A DNA stretch of 64,000 nucleotides from Blepharisma japonicum (taxonomy: Eukaryota; Ciliophora; Heterotrichea; Heterotrichida; Blepharismidae), in NCBI GenBank assembly GCA_949751835.1, contig CATKHK010000110.1:1-64000 (forward strand), written 5' to 3'. Shown piece by piece: positions 43,829 through 54,031 of this stretch. A model generated the notes under the pieces. The model had not been told where the DNA came from, did not search any database, and saw only the letters and a list, made by a program, of their open reading frames with translations. Each line of letters starts with the position of its first letter. Within the stretch, counting starts at the first letter, position 1. The position numbers and the translations under genes are program-made.

Positions 43829-45709
43829 ATGATGATTCGTCAACCTTCAAATACTTCTTTTCGAGCGAACTCTACATCAGAACTCCGCAGCTTTGAACCC
43901 TTTGAACCCGTAACTGAAAAAGTCCTCGTTCAAATAAAAGGCCCAGGTCTTGAAGAAAAATCCTGCTTTTTAGACATCCATATCGCCATGACTCAGCTCC
44001 AAAACTCCCATCACCAAGTGCTGAATATCGAAATAACAGATGAAGCTGACCCTTTTTTTCTCTACGCTACAGAAATTGGTGAGCAGGAATTCCATACAAT
44101 AAAATATGAGCAGCAGCTGCTTATTGATTTTTTGATGTTTCCTCACAATGTACTTGATTTAATAAGAAGAGTATCAAGGACCTTTGACGAGAACCCAAAA
44201 TTCAGCTGCTCAATTACACGTGTAAATTCACATGAAGCGACCTTTTCGATTTCTGAAATTAATTACATGAGAAGTTTAAGCCACATTACACTAAGATTCC
44301 GAGGCGCAAATGATGAGCTTATAAAGGCTCATTTAGCATCAAGAGTAAAAGAGTATAAAGCTTGCAGTGAAGAGCTGCAGGCTAAGCTAAATTCTACTGA
44401 AGAGATGCTGGAGCTTAAATCTGCTCAGTTTAATGACATTTCTCGACAATTTCAGACTATAAAAATAGAAAATGAAAGAAAGCTAGAAGAGAGGAGGCTG
44501 GAAGACCAAGAAAAACTGACATCGGTGAGGCAGCAGATGCTTGATACTCAATTAAGCATGCAAAACCAGTTTGATTATGAAAAGCGAGCGGTTGAAGAAA
44601 AATATCAAAAAACGATACAAGAATTAAATGAAAAATTGGAGGCACATCAAAACAGATTTAATGAAGTTTTGGGGAATAAAACATCACTGGAAGGGACAGA
44701 AAGGGAGCTTTCTGCGAGGGTAAATAAGTTAGATCATGAGCTGGAGCTTGCTAATAATGAACTGACACTTCTTAGGACAAATAATAAAAGCTTAGAAACG
44801 ACAAAGTTTGACCAGGAAAAAGCAATAACTGAATATAGAATTAAGCTAGAAAACTTACAAAGGCAACTGCAAGATAAAGAAGAATTAAACCAAAAACTGC
44901 AAAGTTTTATAGAGACTAATAATGAGTTTAAATCCCAGCAAGATGACACCATTGGGCTATTAAAAGCATCAGTCGCTAAAATGGAAGACAAACTAGCCCA
45001 GAGTGCATCTGAAATAAACAAAGGAAATTCCATTATCCAAAAACTTCAAAGCGAAATCAAATCAGGCAAGCAAAAGCTAAAACTTAAAAACACCGTTGTA
45101 ATGCAGCAGGAAAATGTAATTCAGCAGAAGCAAGATCAAATAGACATGCAGGAAAAAGAAATTTTCCAGCTAAGAAGAGATGTAGGGAATAAAGAAGACG
45201 AGCTAAAGCGAGTCCAAGATGAAAATTTACAGTTAAAGAAGAAGGTGGAAGAGTCTAAACAGAATTTAGGAACAATGCAAGATACATTAAACTGGCTGAA
45301 TGGAAAAGTCAATGATTTTGAGAGATCTAAGCTTCCTTATACGTCAACCTATAAGGTTTCTTCGACGCCTGGAGTGTTCAAGCCATCTGGGTATGATCCA
45401 AATTTAGGGACAACTTCTCCATTTAAACCTACCTACCAAATGGAAACAAATCCAGTGACTACTTCTCCATATAAACCTTCTTATCCAATTGACAATTCAA
45501 CTCCTTCTGCCTTTAAACAAACAGGCTACCAGCTTGAATCTAACACTCCTTCTTCTTTTAAGCCTTCAAGCTACGCAGTTGAGTCCTTCCGCACCACAAC
45601 TCCAAGAGTCCCGCTGGGCTCAAATCCAGTGATATCAAGCAACATTCTCCCTGACTCTGACGTTTTGCCTAGCTTTAAAGAGCCTATCAAATATAAAGAA
45701 CCTCGCTAA
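43829..45709 (+). CDS. SAS6: SAS-6 centriole assembly protein
   Basis: The product is 626 residues. The N-terminal globular head (about 20-170) has the SAS-6 pattern: DPFFLYATEIGEQEF, then QQLLIDFLMFP, and the conserved helix before the coil, LSHITLRFRGANDELIKAHL. Residues 180-490 are a long coiled coil, and the last 120 are a disordered Pro/Ser/Thr tail with repeats of PF/YKP-(S/T)-Y. SAS-6 heads join in a ring and the coils form the spokes of the nine-fold cartwheel, so this protein helps build basal bodies. The gene starts only 53 bp after the ferlin stop. Confidence 0.9.
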   Translation: MMIRQPSNTSFRANSTSELRSFEPFEPVTEKVLVQIKGPGLEEKSCFLDIHIAMTQLQNSHHQVLNIEITDEADPFFLYATEIGEQEFHTIKYEQQLLIDFLMFPHNVLDLIRRVSRTFDENPKFSCSITRVNSHEATFSISEINYMRSLSHITLRFRGANDELIKAHLASRVKEYKACSEELQAKLNSTEEMLELKSAQFNDISRQFQTIKIENERKLEERRLEDQEKLTSVRQQMLDTQLSMQNQFDYEKRAVEEKYQKTIQELNEKLEAHQNRFNEVLGNKTSLEGTERELSARVNKLDHELELANNELTLLRTNNKSLETTKFDQEKAITEYRIKLENLQRQLQDKEELNQKLQSFIETNNEFKSQQDDTIGLLKASVAKMEDKLAQSASEINKGNSIIQKLQSEIKSGKQKLKLKNTVVMQQENVIQQKQDQIDMQEKEIFQLRRDVGNKEDELKRVQDENLQLKKKVEESKQNLGTMQDTLNWLNGKVNDFERSKLPYTSTYKVSSTPGVFKPSGYDPNLGTTSPFKPTYQMETNPVTTSPYKPSYPIDNSTPSAFKQTGYQLESNTPSSFKPSSYAVESFRTTTPRVPLGSNPVISSNILPDSDVLPSFKEPIKYKEPR

Positions 45710-45736
45710 TATTTTAATAATTTAAATTCAGGAAAA

Positions 45737-47032
45737 TTATTTAGCTTTTTTATTTATCAATTTAAAAGGATTTTCAGCTGAATGCCGCATAGAAATTCTT
45801 GGCTTTTCACCTAGCTGAATTGAGCTCCTAACTGAAGCTTTGGGATCAGAAGAAACCACACTGTGGTCCATCACGTTTTCTGGGTTTAGGATAATAATTT
45901 GTGGAAGTAAGGCTTCTATGTTTCGCTTGAAGTCTTTATTTTTTACGATTTTGTTGCCAATGACGCAGAGGACTCGCAAGCGTTTATTCTGAGCTAAAGC
46001 TGCGAAGCATTGAAACTGGTTTATTTTATTATAAGATAAATCAAGCAATGCTAAACACTCAGTCTGGGAAAGCGTCGAAATCTTAGAAATCAAATTGTGG
46101 CTTAAATACAACTCTTTGAGGTTTTTCAGGACTCCAAGGCTTTGGACGCTTTCTATCATATTTCAGCTTAAATCTAAAGACTCCAATGCATTTGTGCTAG
46201 GGAAGCTTGGGATTTTGGTGATCCTATTGTTAGAAAGGCTCAGAATCATAATAGATGGCGCCAATCCATGCTTAAAACTTGTAATCTTTTTCCCTGATAA
46301 ATCTAAAGTTCTATTTTGAGGCTCGTCCACGCTACTTTCGTCCTTTGGCTCAGATAAGGCTATCGTTTTTTCGTCTTCAATTTTCTGAATAGATTCATGA
46401 AAATCAGGCAACTTTAGCGGTGGTCTGCCATTAGATGGGGTTAAATCATGACTTATCCTGCTTCCAGATGAGAATTCTCTATTGTGAAAAGACTGTTGGA
46501 AACCAGTGTCACTTCTAAGTCCTCTAGGGGTTTGAGGAATCCTCAAGTCTCCCACTCTTGGAGGTCTTTGTTCAGTCTCTTCGTACTCTGGGGAAGAATT
46601 GCTGAACCTGCTTATATACACTAGCTCGTTCAGGTCAAGGCTTTTAGGGCTTTCTGGCAGAAGCTCTTCTTCGAAAGAATTTGTCTTTAGGCTCAGAAGG
46701 ATGGTTTGGTTCATAACGTAATCCCAGGTCAAGTGTTTTCCGAAATCTGACTCAAAACAAGTGAAAACGTCGTCAAAACTCATACATTGGACACTTGTGG
46801 ACTTTTTGTAGACTTCTCGATTTTGTAAAGGAAGACGGAAAATGTTATCGAGGAGAGTGTTTAGAAATGCTTCAGTTGTGATTGTATTTGGGATGGATTT
46901 CACTGAGGCGATGCCTGCAGTGATATTGTAGATCATGCGAAGATGATTGAGCCAGTCTATGCGCTCCATGACTTTGTCTTTTTCGTTGCTTATGTTTTCA
47001 GACCCACGTGCTCTATCAAGTAAATTTTCCAT
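45737..47032 (-). CDS. SDS22-like leucine-rich repeat protein
   Basis: 431 residues with one TGA as Trp in LDLSWNMI, the asparagine-turn of an LRR. Residues 1-130 are helical. 130-235 is a disordered Pro/Ser-rich linker. About 240-380 holds five or six 22-residue LRRs of SDS22 type (LYLSHNLISKIS, LDLSYNKINQF) capped by LRVLCVIGNKI. The tail is basic. Many such proteins act in cilia or as PP1 partners, but no specific orthologue is clear. The stop is 27 bp from the SAS-6 stop, so the two genes converge tightly. Confidence 0.82.
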
Positions 47033-47244
47033 TTATATTGTAATTAGAATACTGTAAATGAGAGAAGATTTTCGAAAAAAATTAATTGATGACTATGAAT
47101 CAATTTAAGAAGATTGAAAAATAATTTATTCTTAAACTAAATAGATGTCAGAATAGCTACTGTAATTCTATAGTTTAAATTTCCATTTTGGAATATTCTT
47201 AGTTTCTTAACTCCTATTTAAAATCTTATACATGAAAACTTAAG

Positions 47245-47913
47245 CTAATCATTATAATAATATCTGGGCTGGTGCAGCATTCTAAATTCTTCTTTATCTC
47301 TTGACGTGTCATTATCCATATTATCAACAGATGACTCTTTGGCATCGTCAATATACGTAAAATTCAGCCCAATTTTTATTGGCGAAATATTTGTCTTTGT
47401 TTTTTGTGGTTTTGCTTCCTTACGATGGTTATGTCTAGCACTTGTAGTTAATGGTCTAGGTCTTGGAAGTGACCCTTTTGGCCTTCTTGGGAAAGGAGGT
47501 CCTCCAAAATCCACAGCAAGGAGATCAAGATCTTTAAGTTCATGTCTCCCTTTGTCATTTCTAATGCGTCCATTAGAAGTCCTTAAGACTTTTCTGATTT
47601 TTTCAAATGATAATTTGGCGTTTATGTCAATATTTTCTTTTTTACGCGAAATAGTAGGAATCAAAACGTCGTCAAGTTTGGATTTCAAGACTTTTATGAA
47701 CATCCGATTGTGGACTGGCCATAGATGAGTATTAACCTGAGTGAAATTTTGAGATTTTCTAGGTGTAAAGTTATATGATTTTTGATGACTTTTGTTATAT
47801 TTGGTTTCCAGCTCTCTTGCATATTTGTTGTTTATGATTGTATCCCTGTGCTTGAGTAGCGTGGCTTTGTAGAGAGAATCTACGTCTTCACTTTGATTTT
47901 TTCGGAGTTTCAT
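47245..47913 (-). CDS. Basic protein of unknown function
   Basis: The product is 222 residues, with a TAG stop. Lys/Arg/Asn-rich with a Pro-rich patch (GGPPFPRRPKGSLPRPRP) around 138-157 and no membrane segment. N-terminal half helical. I recognise no domain. Coding character is supported by length, codon use and the clean start shortly after an AT-rich gap. Confidence 0.65.
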   Translation of the reverse strand: MKLRKNQSEDVDSLYKATLLKHRDTIINNKYARELETKYNKSHQKSYNFTPRKSQNFTQVNTHLWPVHNRMFIKVLKSKLDDVLIPTISRKKENIDINAKLSFEKIRKVLRTSNGRIRNDKGRHELKDLDLLAVDFGGPPFPRRPKGSLPRPRPLTTSARHNHRKEAKPQKTKTNISPIKIGLNFTYIDDAKESSVDNMDNDTSRDKEEFRMLHQPRYYYND

Positions 47914-48375
47914 TGAAATAACAATTATTAAGATAATTATAAGAGTTATGAAATAATTTAAATGATTATTTATTAAAATTACAAAAGAGTAAAATAAATT
48001 GCGAATTTCCTTTCATTATTTAATAGATAATGGTATCATAATATAGATTTTTAAATGATAAATAATACAATAATGTATTTAACTTAAGCATGGAAAATTT
48101 ACTCTCATTGCTTTGCTTATTTGCAGTTATTATTTCCAAACATTTACAGACATTTTTATACAAAAATATGAGCCATTACTCTTGGCCTAATACGTGATAT
48201 CGCATGAGCTAATTTCGCTATTTTTCTAATTTTACTCGCATCAAATTTTCACAATAAATAATCTCCAGCTAATTGCAACAGCAAATACAGTCAACTAATA
48301 ATATACAACCATTTTATTTCATATTATTCCAAAAATTCTGATCGTTATAATTTTCATATTGCAAAATCCATAAAG
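47914..48375. other. Intergenic region between divergent genes
   Basis: About 460 bp, AT-rich, no coding frame seen; presumably shared promoters for the two divergent genes. Confidence 0.5.
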
Positions 48376-49068
48376 ATGAATGAAGTACCAAATACTATCA
48401 GAATCTTAGAACGTAATAAAGGCAAAGTCCTAACTTGCTACATTTTATACACAATTGCAAAAATAGCAGCCGTCGTGATTTCTCTGGCCACCACAGGTAC
48501 GACTGCCAAATATGGCATTGATTTATTTTTAATTATTTATTTAGCTGTAGATGGCTATGAGCTTCTATTTTTTTTTGTGCTGGGGATTTTTTATTACTGC
48601 GGAAACGTCCCTATCTCATTTTCAATGACCCGAGGGATCCAGCTGATTTTAGAAGTGTAATTTAAATACAGGGCGCGTTTATCATTGGTCACAATTATGC
48701 TTGTAGAAATTTCGAGAAATTTAGAACTGCTAGATAGTGCTCCTGGGATTGTGGGATTTATTTTAGTCAATATTGAGTACACCAAAGCTGTATGTTTTGT
48801 GGCTTATATTGCTGCGAATTTCAAAAAAATTAGAAGACATTATATACAAAATTTAGCATTAGAGCCAAGCAGAATCGAAGCTCAAGAAAAATTGGAGCCT
48901 TATGCTAAAATAATGGAAAAAGAAGGCTCATGCGCTATATGTCTAGAGCCAATACGAGTGAATTCTGTCTGTGTTATTTTACCATGTGATCACGCATACC
49001 ACCATATTTGTTTGAAAAATTGAGTAGTCATCAGATGCATTTGTCCAATGTGTAGAACTATTATTTAA
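48376..49068 (+). CDS. Membrane RING-H2 ubiquitin ligase
   Basis: Two exons (48376-48656 and 48672-49068) give 225 residues. About four hydrophobic segments span residues 18-150. The C-terminal RING-H2 has C-x2-C (CAICLEP), C (LPCDH) with H-x2-H, and C-x2-C (CICPMC) ligands, with TGA encoding the Trp between the last two pairs (LKNWVV), a residue that helps bind the E2. Small multi-span RING proteins of this kind are E3 ligases of endomembranes. Substrate unknown. Confidence 0.88.
48657..48671 (+). other. 15-nt intron in the RING-H2 gene
   Basis: GTAATTTAAATACAG. Its first codon frame contains TAA; removal restores Val across the junction and a continuous membrane domain. Adenine at position 10. 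Confidence 0.9.
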
Positions 49069-49243
49069 ATTTATACTGCTAAGATAAGCATAAGCTTATT
49101 CCAATAAATAATCGGTTAATTTTTGAATATTTTCCAATAAATTTTAAAATTATTTCTATAAGCAAAAAGGTGATTAAATATAATTTTTCTCCGTAAAATA
49201 ATTATTATGGTTTAAGTTAATAGACCAAGAGTTTACATTTGTC

Positions 49244-50236
49244 TTAGAAATCGTGAAAAAGCTCATTTACACTGCAAGAAGCAGGTTGAAAGAAATTGGG
49301 GTCGTCAGGATAGTTCGCGAAAGAAGATGTGTCGTTCGGCCCTGCCAAGCTTGGCATTCAAGGTGCGCTAATTTCTTTTCTAAACACCATAATAAAATCG
49401 ACACCTCTAAACCATTTCACAGCTTTTATTTCTTCACTTCCCCCTGCCGCCCCTAGTCTTTCAGCTTGGTTTATGCATAAAAGCCTGGAAATTAATTCAG
49501 CAGCGTTACTTGACACAATTTCAGGCATCTCGAACTCCCCTTTAACTATTTTCTTATATATCTTGTAAGGATTTGAGTCAAAAAATGGTGGATTCCCTAC
49601 AAGCATTTCATATATTAAAATCCCAAAAGCCCACCAATCTACTTGTTTTCCGTGTCCTTCCGATTTGATGACTTCGGGGGATAAATATTCTGGGGTTCCA
49701 CACAAGGTGAAGCTCCTTTCACCTTGGGAAATTATTTTGCAGAAGCCAAAATCAGCGATTTTCACATGTCCTTGATGGTCGATAAGGATATTTTCTGGTT
49801 TGAGGTCCCGATATACGATATCTCGTGAGTGCATATAAGAAATAGCTAATAAAATTTCTGTAGCATAAAATAACGCAACATCATTAGGAAAATGATGAAA
49901 TAGCCTTAATCTTGTGAACAATTCCCCTCCTGGTATATATTCAAGTACTAAGTAGAGACACGAAGAGTCTTGGAAGGAATTAAAGCTGTGTAATGGTTAC
50001 AGCTTGATTATGAAGGGATGGTCCATCGTCGATAAAACTCGTTTTTCGGTTTTCGCGTGTTCCACTTGTTTGAGTTTCACTATAATTTCTTTGTTAATCA
50101 TTTTAAGTGCATAATGAGGACCATTGCGCTGGTTTTTTGAACGAACTAATGCAACACGTGCAAAAGTGCCAGTGCCTAGATAGGGGATACCAATAGTCCG
50201 AATTACCTCAAGATCTCTCAAGCGCATAGGCAACAT
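49244..50236 (-). CDS. cAMP-dependent protein kinase catalytic subunit
   Basis: Three exons with two 15-nt introns give 320 residues. All kinase motifs are present: glycine loop GTGTFARV (formed only after splicing), YALK lysine, E in the C-helix, YRDLKPEN, DFG, GTPEYLSPE and DWWAFG. The AGC C-tail follows with APWMPSL and PNDTSSFANY and ends F-H-D-F; a TGA gives the Trp of APW. The pattern with PFIIKLFNSF and LVLEYIPGGELF is that of PKA. In ciliates PKA responds to cAMP and speeds ciliary beating. No regulatory subunit is in the window. The start may be Met1 or Met4. Confidence 0.92.
49986..50000 (-). other. 15-nt intron 2 of the PKA gene
   Basis: On the minus strand GTAACCATTACACAG. It skips a TAA and joins FIIKL to FNSF, a conserved PKA stretch. 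Adenine at position 10. Confidence 0.92.
50176..50190 (-). other. 15-nt intron 1 of the PKA gene, in frame and stop-free
   Basis: On the minus strand GTATCCCCTATCTAG. It would otherwise add five residues (GIPYL) inside the glycine-rich loop. Splicing gives TIGTGTFARV, the expected loop. Adenine at position 10. Confidence 0.88.
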
Positions 50237-50297
50237 TATTTTGTTCCTAATAATGGTAACTTATATTTTAAGATAAACAAATCAATTATATACAAAT

Positions 50298-50930
50298 TTA
50301 CCTGTTAAGTTTACCTAGAGGGACTTTGTCCATTGAAAGGAGCTCTCGTAGGCGTTCTTTTCTGTACTCATTATTTTTCTTAGCATCTTTTCTTCGATTT
50401 AAAGCAGTTTGATATGGAGAAACTGGCTTAGACTGAGGTCGAAGTGGCTGATCAGGGAAGATATTGTTTCTTGTAGATTCATAAGCTTGCTGCTGAGGAG
50501 GTTGAGGCTGAAAAGTGGGAGATTGAATAGAAAGTGGCTGTTTCATATACATTGATTTAAAAATTTCTTCAGTATTATCTGGCTGCGGCTGATACTCTAT
50601 TATGCGTTTTGGGGGAGACATCGCTGCAGGCTGAAAAGCAGGTTTCGCTTGAAATGCAGGACTCTCAGAAAAAGGCAGTTTCACAGCAGCTTTTGGAATT
50701 GGCTGTGCCTCTATTGCTGAAATCTGCTTAAACTTTGGCTGAGCAGGCTCTATCTGTGTCACATCTTTTGGAATTATCTCGAACTCTTGAGCTAAACTCA
50801 AAATATCTGTGCTCGGCTTCAGATTTATTTTGTTTTTCGGGTTTTTTGACAAGAAATATTGCAGTGAAATAGGCTCTGAGTCATCTTCAAAAAATAATCG
50901 ATGATACCTCTGGTAAAATTCATTTGACAT
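50298..50930 (-). CDS. Pro/Gln-rich protein of unknown function
   Basis: This 210-residue protein is mostly disordered, with many P-x-Q and Q-P pairs (FQPQPPQQQAYE) in the centre and a basic C-terminus (RRKDAKKNNEYRKERLRELL). A short acidic start may be an interaction motif. No domain recognised. Located 61 bp upstream of the PKA gene, same strand. Confidence 0.65.
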   Translation of the reverse strand: MSNEFYQRYHRLFFEDDSEPISLQYFLSKNPKNKINLKPSTDILSLAQEFEIIPKDVTQIEPAQPKFKQISAIEAQPIPKAAVKLPFSESPAFQAKPAFQPAAMSPPKRIIEYQPQPDNTEEIFKSMYMKQPLSIQSPTFQPQPPQQQAYESTRNNIFPDQPLRPQSKPVSPYQTALNRRKDAKKNNEYRKERLRELLSMDKVPLGKLNR

Positions 50931-50984
50931 TTCTTTAAATTATAAATAAGCCAATTTAAGAAACCTCATTATAGGTTTACCCAT

Positions 50985-51782
50985 TTAAGAGTTAGTATTA
51001 GGCTCCAACCATCTTTCCGTATGAAGAGTGTTGATCCTGAAGTTGCTTGTATCAACTTCGAATCCCTTTAGCACAGCCTCCAAAATTTCTGGGCTATGGA
51101 CTTGTCCATCCTTGCAGAGGACCAGAACATGGTTCTGCATGTTTCTTCCCACATCTACAAAGTTGTCGACCTGAATATGGGTTTCTGCCTTGAGCTGCTT
51201 ATTTTCGTCCAAAACAGTAGCATTTATGCCTTTTTCAGGTTCCAGTCTTTTCTTATCTTCAGTCAGCAGGTTGATTTCGTCAATAAAAATCCATGATTTC
51301 CACCTGTAGCCTGTCACATTAGAGTGCTCAACTTTTAGGACTTTTCCACCTCTTAATAACCAAAGCCTATTAATGCAGTATCTGAGGTTAAACACGTATT
51401 CTACTTGTGGATACCATGCCCAAAGGCCAGCGAGCAGGAATAAGTCGTTTTGCAGCCAGAGCAGGCCAAAAGGATTCGCAAAGTACATGTAGAGGAAAGA
51501 AGGCATTGACCAGGACCACACGGCGTAAGGGTAAGGAGCAAGGACGTCTTTGAGGCGGAATGGCTCGGCTTCGTAGAGGAGAAGTTCACCGGTTCTGTTG
51601 AACTCGATTTGTTCTTTGGGCTTAAATACAGTAGTGTCTTGAACTAAAGCCTTGCGCTCGCCCAGCATGAATTTTCTGAACTCTTCTTCACTTGGGTTGC
51701 CGATGTATTGATAATGCTCTTCGTAATAAGGGCTGACTGTGCTAAACCGACGTAGCGATGAGGCTACTACGCTGCGTAACAT
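50985..51782 (-). CDS. Mitochondrial membrane protein of unknown function
   Basis: The product is 265 residues. The N-terminus MLRSVVASSLRRFST is a typical mitochondrial targeting peptide (Arg/Ser, no acids, then an FST-like cleavage context). Residues about 85-125 contain two hydrophobic segments (SFLYMYFANPFGLLWL and LFLLAGLWAWYP), followed by a soluble C-terminal domain. The layout recalls TMEM70/TMEM186/TMEM223-like inner-membrane assembly proteins, but the match is only in topology. A ciliate-specific respiratory subunit is another option. Confidence 0.72.
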   Translation of the reverse strand: MLRSVVASSLRRFSTVSPYYEEHYQYIGNPSEEEFRKFMLGERKALVQDTTVFKPKEQIEFNRTGELLLYEAEPFRLKDVLAPYPYAVWSWSMPSFLYMYFANPFGLLWLQNDLFLLAGLWAWYPQVEYVFNLRYCINRLWLLRGGKVLKVEHSNVTGYRWKSWIFIDEINLLTEDKKRLEPEKGINATVLDENKQLKAETHIQVDNFVDVGRNMQNHVLVLCKDGQVHSPEILEAVLKGFEVDTSNFRINTLHTERWLEPNTNS

Positions 51783-52142
51783 TTTATATTAGCCAATAAT
51801 GATTAGAAAGATTTAGAATATCTATAAGAGAAAAGGGAGGAGCGATTTGGAAAGATGCAGGAAGGATAGAGAGAAATTTTGGAAATTTTTAAAGAGGAAT
51901 TAGCTAATTTAAATAATTAATGAAGTTTAGGTATTAAATATTCATGAAATCATTGATAATTCATAAAAGGTGGACATTTCTATATTAATTTGTGGAAATT
52001 TTATAAATCCTGAGTATAATTTTAATTAAAAAAGTTATTATTTTTTTAATTTATATTGCCTAAGTCTTTAATTACTAATCTTTTCAGAATCATAGCAATT
52101 AACTTCTTTCTTTTGACAATTCTTTTGAAAATCTCTTATAAA
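51783..52142. other. Intergenic region between divergent genes
   Basis: About 360 bp, AT-rich. The stretch 52056-52142 is open in frame with the next gene and has an ATG at 52056, but I treat it as leader because the signal peptide begins at 52143. Confidence 0.5.
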
Positions 52143-53141
52143 ATGGTGAAGAAAATTTTTCTTTTCCTCTCAATCCTAGCGATTTCTTTTGCGCAACAAA
52201 AATTCACAACCTCTGGCGTTGGGGCAGGTGGGAATATGGCGATACAGCTAGATGTCGCTTACTCTTCAGTTGTAACAGGTGTAGGTGCTTTTGCAGCGGC
52301 CCCTTACTACTGTGCACAAGGTTCTGAAGTCACGAGCAAAACAGCTTGTATGCTTTCTTCATATCTGATTAATGTAGACGCTTTGGTTCAATACACCAAA
52401 GACATGGCTTCAGAAGACAATATTGATGATGTCCATAACATAGCACAAGACAACATTTGGCTTTTTTCTGGATCGCTTGATACTGAAGTCCATCAAGATA
52501 CAGTTAAAAAGACCCAGCAATATTTTTCAAATTTTGTTAACGCCTACAAAATTAACTCCACCTTTGACGTCGCAGCTGAAAACGCGTGGGTCACTAATGG
52601 ATATGGAAATCCTTGCTGGTATCTAGGAGCTCCTTATCTAAGCCACTGTCAATATGATGCAGCAGGCTATATACTCAAGCAGCTTTATGGGAGTTTAGCT
52701 GCTCCGAAGAACCAGAATTTTTCTAATTTATATACATTTGACCAGTCAGAATTTGTATCAAGCTTTGACAGTGGAATGGTTACATACGGCTGGATTTATC
52801 AGCCTTGGAGCTGCCTATATAATCCTAATTGCAAAGTCCATGTTGCGTTACACGGCTGTGGTATGAACTATGGTGCTATTGGAGACGTATTTATTAAAAA
52901 TACTGGCTTAAACACTTGGGCTGAGTCTAACGGCATTGTAATTATTTATCCTCAAGTACTCGCACAGCAGGTTGTTAACCCAGCAGGGTGTTGGGACTGG
53001 TGGGGATATACCGGATCTGACTATGCCTGGAAATCTGGCCCTCAAATGTTAGGGATTTATAACATTACGCAAAACATTGATACCATCACTTCTCATTACA
53101 GACCTAACATTTCAGCTAAATTAAGTAAAACTGGGAATTAA
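52143..53141 (+). CDS. Secreted PHB-depolymerase-like protein, apparently inactive
   Basis: The product is 332 residues from the Met at 52143, which starts a clear signal peptide (KKIFLFLSILAISFA). The fold family is recognisable from SGV-x-A-G-G-N-M-A-x-Q, APYYCAQG, CQYDAAG-x-x-L-x-x-LYG, VALHGCGMN and GCWDWWGY, the order found in type II (circularly permuted) polyhydroxybutyrate depolymerases. The nucleophile position of the G-x-S-x-G box is Gly27 (GVGAG). The position where I expect the catalytic His (before AWVT) is Asn147. Asp113 in SLDTEV is kept. If the alignment is right the protein cannot hydrolyse esters and may bind a ligand or have a structural role. The TIP41 gene starts 21 bp after its stop. 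Confidence 0.82.
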   Translation: MVKKIFLFLSILAISFAQQKFTTSGVGAGGNMAIQLDVAYSSVVTGVGAFAAAPYYCAQGSEVTSKTACMLSSYLINVDALVQYTKDMASEDNIDDVHNIAQDNIWLFSGSLDTEVHQDTVKKTQQYFSNFVNAYKINSTFDVAAENAWVTNGYGNPCWYLGAPYLSHCQYDAAGYILKQLYGSLAAPKNQNFSNLYTFDQSEFVSSFDSGMVTYGWIYQPWSCLYNPNCKVHVALHGCGMNYGAIGDVFIKNTGLNTWAESNGIVIIYPQVLAQQVVNPAGCWDWWGYTGSDYAWKSGPQMLGIYNITQNIDTITSHYRPNISAKLSKTGN

Positions 53142-53162
53142 TTGGGTATATAATTTAATTAA

Positions 53163-54023
53163 ATGGAAACATATAGAGCTGGATCCTGGGATATTGAGGT
53201 TTTCCATGGAAATTATATGAAAACAGATGAGCTAAGCACACTGGGGGCAAGATTAGGCATTAAGATTCCTGATATTGTAACAAAAAGTTATGTGTGTTTT
53301 AAAAATTCGGAAAGTGGGGTTGTTTATAGAATTGACCCAGAAGGTGCCTTGAATATGTGCAGCTTAAATTTAAGAATGCAAAAGCTGCAAACTCAAGGAG
53401 AGCTTCAGTATGATCATATTAATGTAATCCCGGAGCCAGTGAGAGTTCATCATGCAGGATCTTGGGCAAATAAAACTTTGCCGAAAGACTCCCTTTTTAA
53501 TGAATCTGATTCATTACAAGTCCAAGCAAAAGAGTTTGATCCAGGCTGTGATTGGACCTATTCTTCTCCTTATAAAGGCCAGCTATTACACATTGACTTG
53601 TCTCCTCAGCTTGATCTAAAATTTAAAGTCACTGATGAAAGTATCCCTTTAGAAATGCTAGGAATCGATAACCCAATCTTATGAAGCACAGATATTTTGC
53701 TTTACGAAGACGAGCTAAACGACAATGGACACTCCCGCTTCAATTTCAGAATTCGCTGCATGAAAGACTGCTTTTTCGCTCTTATAAGATCTTATCTCCG
53801 AGTGGATCATGTAATATCCAGAATCATAGACACTCAAATTTTTCACAAATTCTCAGAAAGGAAGATCTTAAGAGAATTTCAGCTAAAAGAAGCTGATTTT
53901 GATGAGCTTCGTTCTTCTGGCTTCGATATTTCTCCACAGTGGCTAATTGATCCTTATCAAAGTGATATAGTCTATCAATTTTTGCCACTAAAATTTAGCT
54001 TTAAGGACTCCTTAGAATATTAA
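53163..54023 (+). CDS. TIPRL: TIP41-like regulator of PP2A-type phosphatases
   Basis: 286 residues with TGA as Trp (NPILWSTDILLYEDEL). Diagnostic TIP41 features: WDIEV near the start, then LYEDELNDNGHSRFNFRIR, MKDCFFALIRSYLRVDHV and I-x-DTQIF. TIP41/TIPRL binds catalytic subunits of PP2A, PP4 and PP6 and the Tap42/alpha4 partner in TOR signalling. It lies in a head-to-tail trio: 21 bp behind the PHB-like gene and 8 bp before the MORN gene. Confidence 0.92.
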
Positions 54024-54031
54024 TATTTAAA

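Noticed and set aside
52056-52142. Upstream ATG adding 29 residues to the PHB-like protein
   Set aside because: The extension is AT-rich leader, and the Met at 52143 begins a textbook signal peptide.
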